NCBI GenBank assembly: GCA_945281075.1
Contig: CALYQE010000003.1
Coordinates: 1 to 29,678 of the forward strand
Reading direction: 5' to 3'
From: an uncultured Lactobacillus sp.
GTDB lineage: Bacteria; Bacillota; Bacilli; Lactobacillales; Lactobacillaceae
Length of the DNA stretch: 29,678 bases
In this document: positions 17,004 to 25,685 of the stretch, piece after piece
Layout: every line of letters starts with the position of its first letter
Position numbering within the stretch: the stretch's first letter is position 1
The notes under the pieces: generated by a model
Database searches by the model: none
Seen by the model: only the letters and a program-made list of their open reading frames with translations
What the model was told of the DNA's origin: nothing
Made by a program: the position numbers and the translations under genes

Positions 17004-18110
17004 TTACTTGGCGATTTCCTGCATTACTTTAATGACCTGATCAGAGGCATCGGGTACCCCTAGTTTCTTGGAAGCAGCACTCATTTCATCAGCATACTTG
17101 CTGTCCAGTAAAATGTGGTCAATCGACGAGATAAAGTTATTCGGATTCAAATCATTTTCAGCAATTACGATAGCGGCTCCAGCCTTTTCCAGGTCAAGCG
17201 CATTTTTCATCTGGTGATTATGCGTCACATTAGGACTTGGGATCAAAATTGCCGGAACGCCAAGTGCAGTAATTTCCGCGATACTTGTCGCTCCCGATCT
17301 GGAAACAACACAGGTCATCTTTGGCAGCAATGCCGGCATGTTCTTTACGTACGGCAAAATTTTGATGCTTTTGCCATAGTCAACATCAGTTAGTTTTTCC
17401 TGAACCTCATCATAATAATAGGTACCGGTCACCCAAATAAGTTGATATGGTTTGCTCTTCAATTTAAGTAGCGATTGGAGCATGATGCGATTAATTGCCA
17501 ACGCACCACGTGAACCACCAAACACCAAAACGGTTGGTATTTTAGGATTCAGGCCCCATTTGGTTTGCAAATCAATCTTTGAAGCAGCCAGACCCAAGAC
17601 TTGTTGCGAGCGTGGATTGCCAGTTTTTACCAGTTTTTTTTTCTCACTAAATTGTTTGGCGGCATCATCAAAAGTATAACAAATTTTATCAACATAATGT
17701 CCTAAAAATTTGTTAGCCACCCCAACTACCGAGTTAGATTCGTGAATCATCGTTGGAATTTTCATCTTCGCTGCTGCGTAAACAAGTGCACCACTGACAT
17801 AGCCACCGGTTCCAACCACCAAGTCTGGCTTGAAATCGGTAATGATTGCCCGCGCCTTTTTAGTCGCTTTGACAAAAAGATTAATCGTAGTGAAATTGTT
17901 CAACAAATGCTTTTGACTAAAACCCTGAATTTCGATGGTTTGAAAGTTAACGCCGGCCGCAGGAACAATCTTTGCTTCTAATCCCTTTTTAGTACCAACA
18001 AATAGTATTTCATCATCAGTTGCCAGCTCGCGTTCTTTCAAGCGCTCAATTAACGCCATTATTGGATAAATGTGGCCACCTGTTCCGCCACCTGTGAAAA
18101 TAATCCTCAT
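17004..18110 (-). CDS. murG: MurG, lipid II synthase
   Basis: Glycosyltransferase (family GT28) that adds GlcNAc from UDP-GlcNAc to lipid I on the inner membrane face, giving lipid II. Length 368 residues. The N-terminal G-loop FTGGGTGGHIYP (residues 5-16) and the second FGGSRGALAIN near residue 200 are present. VVSRSGATSIAEITALGVPAILIPSP holds the UDP-GlcNAc site, and NHQ...NA follows. The ATG is one base after the murD stop with no clear SD, which implies coupling to murD. Confidence 0.97.
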   Translation of the reverse strand: MRIIFTGGGTGGHIYPIMALIERLKERELATDDEILFVGTKKGLEAKIVPAAGVNFQTIEIQGFSQKHLLNNFTTINLFVKATKKARAIITDFKPDLVVGTGGYVSGALVYAAAKMKIPTMIHESNSVVGVANKFLGHYVDKICYTFDDAAKQFSEKKKLVKTGNPRSQQVLGLAASKIDLQTKWGLNPKIPTVLVFGGSRGALAINRIMLQSLLKLKSKPYQLIWVTGTYYYDEVQEKLTDVDYGKSIKILPYVKNMPALLPKMTCVVSRSGATSIAEITALGVPAILIPSPNVTHNHQMKNALDLEKAGAAIVIAENDLNPNNFISSIDHILLDSKYADEMSAASKKLGVPDASDQVIKVMQEIAK

Positions 18111-18111
18111 T

Positions 18112-19491
18112 TTACTTAGTTTTCAATTCCTTAACAAAATTAATAAAATAGTCACCGCGTTCTTCAAAGGTTCTAAATTGATCCCATGACGCGCACGCCG
18201 GTGAAAACAGCAACACGTCGCCTGGCTCGGTCAATTCGTAAGCCTTGGGCACAGCTTCTTGCAAGGTGTTTTCAATGATAATCTTCTTAATCCCAGCCTT
18301 ACGAGCCGCATCTGCTAATAAATAGCGCGTTTCACCGTAAAGCACAATTGCTTTCACGTGCTTTTTTAATAATGGTACTAAATCATCAAAGGTGAAACCT
18401 CGGTCTAAACCGCCAGCAATTAAGACTTCCGGGTCATTAAACGCGGGGATCGCAACTGAAGCAGCTTCAATGTTCGTCGATTTGGAATCATTATAGATTT
18501 TTCTTCCGGCTAATGTCATCACATATTGCAAGCGGTGCTTGGCGCCAGTAAAGGTTGCTAAAACATGACGAATATCGTCAACATTGGCCCCCATCAAAAG
18601 CGCAATTGCACTGGCAACTAAGGCATTTTGCTGATTATGCAAACCTGGCAATTTCATGTCAGAGACGGCCATGATTTGCTCTTTTTGATTTCGCAAATAG
18701 CCGTCTGCAATAAAGTAGTCAGCACTTGGATCCGTTTCCGAAAAAGTAATGATCTTTGCCTTCGTCGCGGCTTTTTCTTGTTGAAAAATCTGCTTTTGAT
18801 CAAAATTTGCTAGGAAATAGTTTTGCTCTGACTGCGTTCTTGTCACATTTAACTTAGCATTAACGTAGTTGGCAAAGTTGCCATGATAATCTAAATGCAC
18901 GTTATCGTAAATATCAATAATTGCAGCTACTCGTGGGTTAATATCTGTTACTCCCATTAGCTGAAAACTAGATATTTCAACGACCAACAGATCATCTTTT
19001 GTTGCTTTGGCAACCACTTCCGAAATCGGCACGCCAATGTTACCCACAGCGTATGCATGATGACCTTTTGGGGCCAAATGATGTTCCAGAATCTGCTGGG
19101 TCAGCATGACCGTAGTAGTTTTCCCGTTAGAACCGGTGACACAAACATAAGGCGCCTCACTGACACTTAAAGCAATTTCTGGTTCTGTAATTACCGGAAT
19201 TTTCAACGCCAGTGCCTTTTGCACCATTGGGTTTTCGTACGGAATGCCGGGATTTTTTACCAAGTAATCAAACTGAACCTCATCAAACAAGTTAACGGGA
19301 TGAGTATTACCGATTACACGCACGCCTAGCTTTTTTAATTCTTGTGCGTGAACATTTTGTTCCAGGTCTTGACGGTCATTTAAAGTCAGCTTTGCACCAA
19401 GTTCAAGCAATAATTTACTTACTGCAAAACCGCTTTTTCCTAAACCTAAAACCAAAATATTTTTATCTCGATAAGCCTCTATTTGCTTCAT
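18112..19491 (-). CDS. murD: MurD, UDP-MurNAc-L-Ala:D-Glu ligase
   Basis: Cytosolic Mur ligase that adds D-glutamate to UDP-MurNAc-L-alanine. Length 459 residues. The N-terminal Rossmann domain has VLGLGKSGFAVSKLL. The ATP loop TGSNGKTTT is at 119-127, the central domain has EISSFQLMG, and KHRLQYV, NDSKSTNIEA and AGGLDRG mark the C-terminal domain. It starts 7 bases after mraY. The partner ligases MurC, MurE and MurF are not in this cluster. Confidence 0.97.
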   Translation of the reverse strand: MKQIEAYRDKNILVLGLGKSGFAVSKLLLELGAKLTLNDRQDLEQNVHAQELKKLGVRVIGNTHPVNLFDEVQFDYLVKNPGIPYENPMVQKALALKIPVITEPEIALSVSEAPYVCVTGSNGKTTTVMLTQQILEHHLAPKGHHAYAVGNIGVPISEVVAKATKDDLLVVEISSFQLMGVTDINPRVAAIIDIYDNVHLDYHGNFANYVNAKLNVTRTQSEQNYFLANFDQKQIFQQEKAATKAKIITFSETDPSADYFIADGYLRNQKEQIMAVSDMKLPGLHNQQNALVASAIALLMGANVDDIRHVLATFTGAKHRLQYVMTLAGRKIYNDSKSTNIEAASVAIPAFNDPEVLIAGGLDRGFTFDDLVPLLKKHVKAIVLYGETRYLLADAARKAGIKKIIIENTLQEAVPKAYELTEPGDVLLFSPACASWDQFRTFEERGDYFINFVKELKTK

Positions 19492-19498
19492 TTTATTT

Positions 19499-20461
19499 TT
19501 AGCCCCAAATCAATAAATATAAAATACTACCAAGCAAGCCAATAAACCAAAACATAAAATCAACTTGCCACTCAGAAAAGCCCAGCATTTCAAAGTGATG
19601 ATGAATTGGCGTCATTTTAAAGATTCGCTTGCCAGTTGTTTGAAATGAAATTACCTGCAGAATCACACTAGCGGTTTCACAAACAAAAACAATACCAATC
19701 AATAATAGCGACCATGGTCTGTTTAAAAAGATGCTGACTGCCGCTAAGCCGCCGCCAAGCGCAAGTGACCCAACATCACCCATGAAAATTTTAGCAGGTT
19801 TATGGTTAAAAATAAAAAATGATACTAGTCCGCCAATTATACCCATACAAAAAATCAAGACTGCAAAGTTTTGTTGCTTTACGGCCAAATAAGCGTAGGT
19901 GCCATAAGCAATCACTGCTAAACCAGTAGCCAAGCCGTCTAACCCATCGGACAGGTTAACAGCATTGGAAAAACCAACCAACCAAAAAATGGCAAAAAGC
20001 GTGAATAAGACAAAATTATTTACGACACCCATAAATGGCAAGTACAGTCCAAACTTGAACTGATCATTAACCGCAATTAACACAATGATGATCGCAATTA
20101 AAATCTGTAAAGAAAACTTCTGCCACGCCTTAAGGCCAAGATTACGTTTATAAAAAAGTTTTATACTATCATCTAAAAAGCCGATTATGCCGTAGCCTAA
20201 CAAGCTAATTAACAGAATCCAAACCAGCTTATTCATTTGGCCTTGCCAAAGAGCAACCCAAATCGTTGAAACAACCGCAGAGAGAACAAAAACAATGCCT
20301 CCCATTGTTGGCGTCCCCGACTTTTTCTCATGCCATTTTGGGCCTTCATCGCGAATTTCCTGCCCTTCGTGATGACTCCGCATGAGGATAATCATCCAAG
20401 GTAAAAAAATTCCAGTTAATACTAATGAACTAACTAATGCAATAATGCTGAAAACTAGCAT
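19499..20461 (-). CDS. mraY: MraY, phospho-MurNAc-pentapeptide transferase
   Basis: Integral membrane enzyme that joins phospho-MurNAc-pentapeptide to undecaprenyl phosphate, making lipid I. Length 320 residues with about ten hydrophobic helices. Catalytic aspartates are visible in GFLDDSIK (Asp97, Asp98) and [12 protein letters not shown] (Asp172, Asp175). [12 protein letters not shown] and TPIHHHFE (the HHH motif) complete the site. An AAGGAGTAA SD precedes ATG 20461, 7 bases after the pbp2x stop. Confidence 0.98.
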   Translation of the reverse strand: MLVFSIIALVSSLVLTGIFLPWMIILMRSHHEGQEIRDEGPKWHEKKSGTPTMGGIVFVLSAVVSTIWVALWQGQMNKLVWILLISLLGYGIIGFLDDSIKLFYKRNLGLKAWQKFSLQILIAIIIVLIAVNDQFKFGLYLPFMGVVNNFVLFTLFAIFWLVGFSNAVNLSDGLDGLATGLAVIAYGTYAYLAVKQQNFAVLIFCMGIIGGLVSFFIFNHKPAKIFMGDVGSLALGGGLAAVSIFLNRPWSLLLIGIVFVCETASVILQVISFQTTGKRIFKMTPIHHHFEMLGFSEWQVDFMFWFIGLLGSILYLLIWG

Positions 20462-20468
20462 AAATGTG

Positions 20469-22634
20469 TTACTCCTTTAATTTGACTTTGATTTTGGTTC
20501 CTGATTTGACCAATGAATTTGGCGGCAAACTTTGACTTTTGACCACACCGGTACCGTGAAGGTCGATTTTGGCCCCGCTCAGTTCGGCAAACTGGTGCAA
20601 TTCATCAATCGTCCAGCCCTTCATCTGCGGGCACTTAATCTTTCCCGAAGTTTTGACAAACATCCGCTTGCCGGATTCCTGTTTTTGATTTTTAGCAACT
20701 GACTGCGCCGTGATTTTAACACCACTACCGACTTTTGTCAGCTTTATGCCAAGTCGACGCGCTTTTTGCTTAGCTTGGTCATAGGACATGCCGTTAAAAT
20801 CGGGTGTCTTAATGATAACCGCATCATTAACTTCATTTTTTGACATTAAAATTACGCGTTTCATGATCGGTTTAAAGATTGAGGACAGGATTACCTCGGC
20901 CGGCTTAGTCATCATTCGTGGCTGTTTAACCGTAATATAGATACAGTAGCGCGGTTTTTTAGCTGGAGTGACTCCGACTACTGAAAAGGTATAGTTGTTG
21001 TCTCCCTTAAGGTAGCCACCCTTCTTAAAGTTAGCAATCTGGGCCGTACCCGTTTTGACCGCGATGCTTTCTCCTTTGATTGCATAAGCGGAACCGGTTC
21101 CGATCCGTTTATTTAAGACGCGTTGCATATTGTCCAAGACAACGCTAGCCGTCTGCTTTGAATAAACCGGCTTACCGACGTTTTTAACCCGATAAGCTGA
21201 AATCACTTTGCCGTTGGAATCAGTGACTTTTTCAACAAATTGCGGCTTAACCATTTGGCCATCATTAGCCAAGCTACTGAACGCCTGCATCATCTGCATC
21301 ACGTTCACATTTACCCCTTGGCCAAAGCTGGTAACTGCTTGATCAATTGGCGATTTATATGCAATCAAGCCGGGTTGCTCACCGGGCAGAGTAACCCCAG
21401 TCTTTTGACCAATCCGGAATCTTTTTAGATACTTACCCCAAGTCTTAGCGCCCATTTGCTGTTCAATATGAACAAAGCCGGTATTACTTGAGCGTGGAAA
21501 GGCTTGAGAATATGGGATGCTGCCCCACCCGCGACGTTGCCAGTCATGAATAACGGAGCCGTTAACGGTAACAGACCCGGAATCGTAATATTGATTTGGA
21601 TAATAATGACCGCTATTAACCGCTGCTGACAAGGTCAGTACCTTAAAGACCGATCCCGGTTCGTAGGTATCCTGAACCAAAATATTACGGTATGAGTGTT
21701 CAATGCCCTTCTTTGTTTGGGGGTCAAACGTTGGTCGCTGCGATGCAGCCAATACTTTACCAGTTTCGATATCTTCTACCACCGCCGTAATTGAAACGGG
21801 GTTGAAATTTTTCTGAACATAAGACAAACGACTCTCAAGAAACTCTTGTAATTGCGAATCAATTGTCAAATAAAGGTTATTACCATTCTTTGGTGCCTTA
21901 TAGTTCTGAACACTGTTCGGCGTCTGGAAATTAGATGCGTCAACAGAAGACACTTGATAGCCGTCTTTTCCAGCTAAAACATTGTCATACCAAGCCTCAA
22001 GCCCCATGGTTCCAACCAGATCCTGCGTTTTTGTCTTCTTATTATATTCAGGCGATGCCAACCCAACGATATGCGAAGCAAAATTTCCATTTGGATAAAG
22101 GCGGGATTGCGTTTCAAAAAATTTAATCCCTGGCAACTTCATCTGTTCAATTTGCTTTTTTTGCCTTCTAGTCAGGCCATTGCCAGCAACACCAAACTGG
22201 ACCTGAAAGGCCGCATGCGCTGGATTTAAATAGTGTAAGATTTGTTCTTCCGAAATCGGTAAAACTTTGGCCAGCTGCTGAGCTGTTTTTTCCTTGTTGA
22301 CAACATACTCGGGCTTATTTTGATAATTAATTGAAGACTTATCAAGGATTGCGTAGATCGTATAGAGGTGTGAGTCTTGGGCCACGGCTAAGCCATTGCG
22401 GTCGTAAATAGTTCCTCGATTTGCTTTTAAAACCTGGTTGCGCATGTAAAGTTGCTCGGTCTTTTTACCGAGGTCTTGACCGTTAATCGTTTTGGATATA
22501 CCGATATATAAAAAACGACCCATAAAGACAAGAAAAACCAAAGCTACAGCAACCTGAAGGAATCTTCCAACGGTAAAACGGTATTTGTGAGCTTTGGATT
22601 TTTGTTTGTTTAAATTACTAATGTGTTTTTTCAT
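20469..22634 (-). CDS. pbp2x: Penicillin-binding protein 2X, septal transpeptidase with PASTA domains
   Basis: Class B penicillin-binding protein that cross-links peptidoglycan at the septum with FtsW. Length 721 residues. There is a short cytosolic tail and one membrane helix (about 26-47), then the dimerisation domain ([15 protein letters not shown] onward). The transpeptidase has SVFK with Ser328 and Lys331, SSN at 382-384 and KTGT at 527-530. Two PASTA repeats follow (about 604-664 and 666-721), beginning [14 protein letters not shown] and [14 protein letters not shown]. The ATG overlaps the ftsL stop by one base. Related names are pbpB and ftsI; the PASTA tail favours PBP2X. Confidence 0.95.
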   Translation of the reverse strand: MKKHISNLNKQKSKAHKYRFTVGRFLQVAVALVFLVFMGRFLYIGISKTINGQDLGKKTEQLYMRNQVLKANRGTIYDRNGLAVAQDSHLYTIYAILDKSSINYQNKPEYVVNKEKTAQQLAKVLPISEEQILHYLNPAHAAFQVQFGVAGNGLTRRQKKQIEQMKLPGIKFFETQSRLYPNGNFASHIVGLASPEYNKKTKTQDLVGTMGLEAWYDNVLAGKDGYQVSSVDASNFQTPNSVQNYKAPKNGNNLYLTIDSQLQEFLESRLSYVQKNFNPVSITAVVEDIETGKVLAASQRPTFDPQTKKGIEHSYRNILVQDTYEPGSVFKVLTLSAAVNSGHYYPNQYYDSGSVTVNGSVIHDWQRRGWGSIPYSQAFPRSSNTGFVHIEQQMGAKTWGKYLKRFRIGQKTGVTLPGEQPGLIAYKSPIDQAVTSFGQGVNVNVMQMMQAFSSLANDGQMVKPQFVEKVTDSNGKVISAYRVKNVGKPVYSKQTASVVLDNMQRVLNKRIGTGSAYAIKGESIAVKTGTAQIANFKKGGYLKGDNNYTFSVVGVTPAKKPRYCIYITVKQPRMMTKPAEVILSSIFKPIMKRVILMSKNEVNDAVIIKTPDFNGMSYDQAKQKARRLGIKLTKVGSGVKITAQSVAKNQKQESGKRMFVKTSGKIKCPQMKGWTIDELHQFAELSGAKIDLHGTGVVKSQSLPPNSLVKSGTKIKVKLKE

Positions 22635-22996
22635 TAGCGAATGGTCCTAATATTTTTCTCAATCAGAGTTAAGCCTTTACTTTTAGCAATTTTATTCAGT
22701 CTCGCACTTGAAGTCAGTTCACCTAATTCCTGGTGCAAATCACTAACTTGATTTTGTACCTTTGCAACTGAACGCTGAACATTTGTTAGTTCATGTTGAG
22801 CTGAAGTGGCTGAAATACTTGAAGAAACCAAAATAGTCATCATTCCAAGGGTAATAATACTCCCTAAAACGAGTAAAGTTTTTTCCAGGCCGTTCCATGC
22901 AACACGACGATGATCAACGACTTGCCGCTTGCGTCTTTCAGGCTTTTGCTGTTGATTAGGATTAAATTCTACTTTTCTTGCTAAATTATCAGCCAT
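22634..22996 (-). CDS. ftsL: Cell division protein FtsL
   Basis: Bitopic divisome protein of 120 residues that forms a coiled coil with DivIC/FtsB and activates the septal synthase. A basic cytosolic part (KPERRKRQVVDHRR) is followed by one membrane helix (about 37-60). An extracytoplasmic coiled coil (about 65-100, HELTNVQRSVAKVQNQVSDL) then ends in the SSARLNKIAKSKGL segment seen in FtsL. SD AAAGAGG precedes ATG 22996, 12 bases after rsmH. The sequence is poorly conserved, so the call also rests on its place between rsmH and pbp2x. Confidence 0.9.
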   Translation of the reverse strand: MADNLARKVEFNPNQQQKPERRKRQVVDHRRVAWNGLEKTLLVLGSIITLGMMTILVSSSISATSAQHELTNVQRSVAKVQNQVSDLHQELGELTSSARLNKIAKSKGLTLIEKNIRTIR

Positions 22997-23008
22997 GCTA
23001 TTTCCTCT

Positions 23009-23962
23009 TTACAGTTTTTCCGCAACCCGCAACTTTGCACTGTGTGAGCGGTTATTGTTTTTAAGTTCTTCCTCAGAAGCAACAATCGGTTTTCGATTAA
23101 CCAGACGAAGCGTCGGCTTCATACTCTCTGGTATCATCGGCATTCCTCTTGGAACTTCAACTTCGGAATATTTCTTAAAAATACTTTTTACGATCTTGTC
23201 TTCGTCAGACTGGAAGGTAATTACACTAATGCGGCCGTTTGGCTTTAACAGTGCAATTGCTTCCTCAAGTGATTCCTTTAAAACATCAAGTTCGTGGTTA
23301 ACAGCCACCCTTAAAGCTTGAAATGTTTTTTTGGCTGGGTGTCCCCCAGTCCGTCGTGCAAACGCAGGAATCGCTTCCTTAATAACCTCCACCAATTCAA
23401 AAGTTGTTTCGATTGGTTTCTTTTGTCTACTTTGGACGATTTTGCGGGCAATTTGACGAGAATATTTTTCATCACCAAATTTGTACAAAATAGCAGTAAG
23501 TTCACCTTGCGGTGTTTCATTAACCAATTGATATGCATCAAGGCTTTGGCTTTGATCCATCCTCATATCCAATCTGGCATCGTAGCGATACGAAAAGCCA
23601 CGTCCAGCCTGATCAAATTGAGGCGATGAAACTCCCAGATCATAGTATATACCGTCAATGCCATTTTGATAACCCAGCTGTACCAAGTTCTTCTTCAAAT
23701 GGCTAAAATTGTCATGTACAAGTTTGAGTTGGGGTTCACTATTTTCTTGCAGCAAATCAGCGAAGTTTAACCGCGCTGAATTTATTGCATATTCGTCTTG
23801 ATCAAAACCGATCAATGTTCCCGTTTTGAGCTTACTGAGCAAGTACTGTGCATGCCCACCACCGCCAAAAGTTGCGTCCACATATAGACCGCCGTCTTTG
23901 GGTTTTAAATTATCAATAGTTTCATTTAAGAGTACACTGGTGTGTTTGAATTCATTAGTCAT
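23009..23962 (-). CDS. rsmH: RsmH (MraW), 16S rRNA C1402 N4-methyltransferase
   Basis: SAM-dependent enzyme that methylates N4 of C1402 in 16S rRNA, near the P site. Length 317 residues. The N-terminal HTSVLLNETIDNL is the family hallmark. The SAM loop VDATFGGGGH is at 28-37, GIYYDLGVSSPQFDQAGRGFSYR is motif IV, and RRTGGHPAKKTFQALRVAVNHEL is the substrate region. ATG 23962 comes 2 bases after the mraZ stop with no strong SD, so coupling to mraZ is likely. Confidence 0.98.
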   Translation of the reverse strand: MTNEFKHTSVLLNETIDNLKPKDGGLYVDATFGGGGHAQYLLSKLKTGTLIGFDQDEYAINSARLNFADLLQENSEPQLKLVHDNFSHLKKNLVQLGYQNGIDGIYYDLGVSSPQFDQAGRGFSYRYDARLDMRMDQSQSLDAYQLVNETPQGELTAILYKFGDEKYSRQIARKIVQSRQKKPIETTFELVEVIKEAIPAFARRTGGHPAKKTFQALRVAVNHELDVLKESLEEAIALLKPNGRISVITFQSDEDKIVKSIFKKYSEVEVPRGMPMIPESMKPTLRLVNRKPIVASEEELKNNNRSHSAKLRVAEKL

Positions 23963-23964
23963 TT

Positions 23965-24396
23965 TTATAGTTCAATGTCGTCCAAATCTTCTGCGATGTC
24001 ATCATAGTTGTCATTTGCTTGAGCGCTGAATTCTTCCCAACGCTCTTTTGACCAAACTTCAATTCGGTCTGAAACACCTACGATAACACATTCTTTAATC
24101 AGGCTGGCATGTTCTTTCAGTGTTGTGGTCAGATTGACACGCCCCTGTTTATCAAATTCGCATTCCATCGCACCAGAGTAAAACAAACGAGTAAAACTAC
24201 GAGCGTTTCTCTTAGTTAAAGGAAGCTGTGCTAACTTGGCTTCGATTTTCTGCCATGCTTCAGTCGTATAGCCGAAAATGCAGCCTTCCATTCCACGCGT
24301 GAAAATCATTTTTTCGCCAATCTGCGTACGCAAACGAGCGGGAATAATTAAACGCCCTTTGCTATCAAGATTGTGATGATATTCACCCATGAACAT
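23965..24396 (-). CDS. mraZ: MraZ, transcriptional repressor of the dcw cluster
   Basis: DNA-binding protein of the double SpoVT/AbrB type, 143 residues, forming ring-shaped oligomers that bind direct repeats ahead of mraZ and repress the cluster. First repeat: MFMGEYHHNLDSKGRLIIPARLR; second: ECEFDKQGRVNLTTTLKEHA. The first ATG (24396) is used, with SD AGGGAGG 7 bases upstream. The three GTGGT repeats at 24425-24449 lie just ahead of the gene, agreeing with autoregulation. Confidence 0.97.
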   Translation of the reverse strand: MFMGEYHHNLDSKGRLIIPARLRTQIGEKMIFTRGMEGCIFGYTTEAWQKIEAKLAQLPLTKRNARSFTRLFYSGAMECEFDKQGRVNLTTTLKEHASLIKECVIVGVSDRIEVWSKERWEEFSAQANDNYDDIAEDLDDIEL

Positions 24397-24424
24397 GGTC
24401 TAGCCTCCCTTCAAATAATAATTT

Positions 24425-24452
24425 ACCACATTTCACCACTTCCTACCACTTT
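24425..24452 (-). promoter_or_regulatory. Putative MraZ operator: three GTGGT direct repeats
   Basis: On the minus strand GTGGT occurs three times at exactly 10-bp spacing (plus-strand ACCAC at 24425-24429, 24435-24439 and 24445-24449), each preceded by an A-rich pair and followed by A or G. MraZ proteins are known to bind tandem short G-rich direct repeats with a 10-bp period ahead of their own genes. The repeats begin right after the -10 box, so bound MraZ would cover the start site. Confidence 0.8.
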
Positions 24453-24454
24453 TT

Positions 24455-24460
24455 AGTATA
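24455..24460 (-). promoter_or_regulatory. -10 box of the likely mraZ (dcw) promoter
   Basis: TATACT (one mismatch from TATAAT) stands 6 bases before the first GTGGT repeat. No TTGACA-like box lies 16-18 bases upstream; the region is almost pure A/T with a long A tract that could act as an UP element. Expected transcript start is near 24448. Confidence 0.55.
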
Positions 24461-24496
24461 AAAATTCCATTTTTTATTTTTTTTAGATAAAAAAGC

Positions 24497-24536
24497 AAAA
24501 AAAAGACTGAAATCTTTCCTTAGATTTCAGTCTTTT
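24497..24536 (-). terminator. Strong terminator between the DUF3397 gene and mraZ
   Basis: A perfect 15-bp stem (24501-24515 with 24522-24536) with a 6-base loop is followed on the minus strand by a run of T (24497-24504). It ends the DUF3397 transcript and isolates the dcw cluster from upstream transcription. The AT-rich flank on the other strand could allow bidirectional use. Confidence 0.92.
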
Positions 24537-24567
24537 ATGTTTATTTTTTATGTGTCACTCTGTCCCA

Positions 24568-24894
24568 TTAAATCATCAAGAACAATAAACCAACATACCA
24601 GAAAACTGTGTTCATTGTTAGTAAGTCCCAAATTTCACGAAAAAGTTTGTCCAACGAAATATTTTTATTTTTGATTGCTTCTGACACTGCAAAAATTATT
24701 ACTAAAATAAAAAAAGTAAAAAAGCCATATGGTAAAAATTCCGGCCTACTTTCCTTAACAGCAATTAAATGACAGGCACAAATCAAAAATGGCGGCAAAA
24801 TCTCATAACCACGAAATTGTGCTTTGGGAAAAAGTTTATTTAGTAAGACTGCAATTAACAGGCCAATAAGCGGTAATAAAAAAATCAAAAGCAT
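24568..24894 (-). CDS. DUF3397 family membrane protein
   Basis: Integral membrane protein of 108 residues, recognised as the DUF3397 family found near mraZ in lactobacilli. Four hydrophobic helices are visible: about 2-19, 30-46, 53-72 and 92-108, with a charged stretch (EAIKNKNISLDKLFREIWD) between the last two. There are no catalytic motifs. SD AAGGAAG precedes ATG 24894. It is a single-gene unit: a strong terminator follows and the upstream gene points the other way. I see no convincing promoter for it in the 104-base divergent region. Function unknown. Confidence 0.82.
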   Translation of the reverse strand: MLLIFLLPLIGLLIAVLLNKLFPKAQFRGYEILPPFLICACHLIAVKESRPEFLPYGFFTFFILVIIFAVSEAIKNKNISLDKLFREIWDLLTMNTVFWYVGLLFLMI

Positions 24895-24943
24895 AGTTTC
24901 TTCCTTATAGATAGATCTTATTATTTATTTTATCTTACTAGCC

Positions 24944-24985
24944 GTTTGAAAAAAACTATTAAGTAGCATAAAATATTGTTCAAAC
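24944..24985. repeat. Inverted repeat bracketing the promoter of the small plus-strand gene
   Basis: GTTTGAA (24944-24950) and its reverse complement TTCAAAC (24979-24985) are separated by 28 bases. The left copy covers the -35 box and the right one the expected start site of the plus-strand gene, so it could be a two-site operator. A chance match in AT-rich DNA is possible. Confidence 0.4.
24946..24974 (+). promoter_or_regulatory. Promoter of the DUF4044 small gene
   Basis: TTGAAA (24946-24951), a 17-base spacer and TAAAAT (24969-24974). The expected start near 24981 leaves a leader of under 20 bases containing the AGGAGGT SD. Confidence 0.6.
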
Positions 24986-24998
24986 AGGAGGTCAATCA

Positions 24999-25130
24999 AT
25001 GGCGCGAAAACGTAAGAAGAAAAAATCAGGATTTCAAAAATTGACCATCTTCATGGCATGGTTGATGGCAATCATTACCTTAGCTGCTGTAGCAGTTAAT
25101 GCACTAATGGCTTTAGGTATTTTTGAATAA
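24999..25130 (+). CDS. DUF4044-like small membrane peptide (43 residues)
   Basis: Short gene with a perfect SD (AGGAGGT, 24986-24992) 6 bases before its ATG, its own promoter and its own terminator. The 43-residue product has a strongly basic start (MARKRKKKKSGFQK) followed by one membrane helix (about residues 15-40), ending GIFE. This layout matches the DUF4044 small proteins annotated in lactobacilli. Positive-inside topology predicts an N-terminus in the cytosol. It is the only plus-strand gene in the window and lies between mreD and DUF3397. Where Bacillus has minC and minD after mreD, this peptide sits instead; any role in division is a guess from position. Confidence 0.85.
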   Translation: MARKRKKKKSGFQKLTIFMAWLMAIITLAAVAVNALMALGIFE

Positions 25131-25165
25131 AAAACGTGAGAAGCAGTTCTCACGTTTTTTATTTT
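25131..25165. terminator. Bidirectional terminator between the DUF4044 gene and mreD
   Basis: A stem of 11-12 bp (25131-25141 with 25148-25158) with a short loop is flanked by A and T runs on both sides. It serves the plus-strand small gene and the convergent mreBCD transcript. Confidence 0.9.
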
Positions 25166-25685
25166 AATAATTATCAAGCTTAACCATGAAAGGATATTTT
25201 CGCGTTAAATTAGCCCAAAGCGGGTACGAGATAATGGCAAAGACCAGCGACCAAATGATGGTTGGGATCATTGTTTTAATTAGGTCAGCAAATGGTACGC
25301 TGATTAGCCCCATTAAATTCAAGATCAACCAGCTGCAGCCATTAAGAAGGATTGCCCCCACCAAGGTCACAATAATTCTTACCAAAAACACCTCTGGCAG
25401 ATAGCGGGCCATTTTTTGCAGTAACCAGCAAATGCCAGGTAAACAAATTGTGTAAACTCCGACAATCCCGTAAAAGTAAATATCACTGATAATGCCGGCA
25501 CCTAAGGCTAACCACAGTTCATTTTTATTAGTATCATCAAACAAAGCAATTAACATCATGCCAACTGGCATTAAGAAATTAGCACTAAGCTGCATAACCG
25601 AATGTAATGACAGCGATAAACTCCCATTTAAAAGCAAGGCGAGAAATAAAACCAAGGCTAAATTGTATTTCTGCAAAAAGCGCAT
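25164..25685 (-). CDS. mreD: Rod shape-determining protein MreD
   Basis: Integral membrane protein of 173 residues with five to six hydrophobic helices and few charged residues, part of the elongasome that links MreB and MreC to wall synthesis. Seen features are the opening YNLALVLFLALLLNGSLSLS, a central WLALGAGIISDIYFYGIVG stretch typical of MreD, and a final helix IIWSLVFAIISYPLWANL. The sequence is weakly conserved, so the call leans on its place directly after mreC, overlapping it by one base (TAATG). The bidirectional terminator ends the unit. Confidence 0.92.
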   Translation of the reverse strand: MRFLQKYNLALVLFLALLLNGSLSLSLHSVMQLSANFLMPVGMMLIALFDDTNKNELWLALGAGIISDIYFYGIVGVYTICLPGICWLLQKMARYLPEVFLVRIIVTLVGAILLNGCSWLILNLMGLISVPFADLIKTMIPTIIWSLVFAIISYPLWANLTRKYPFMVKLDNY

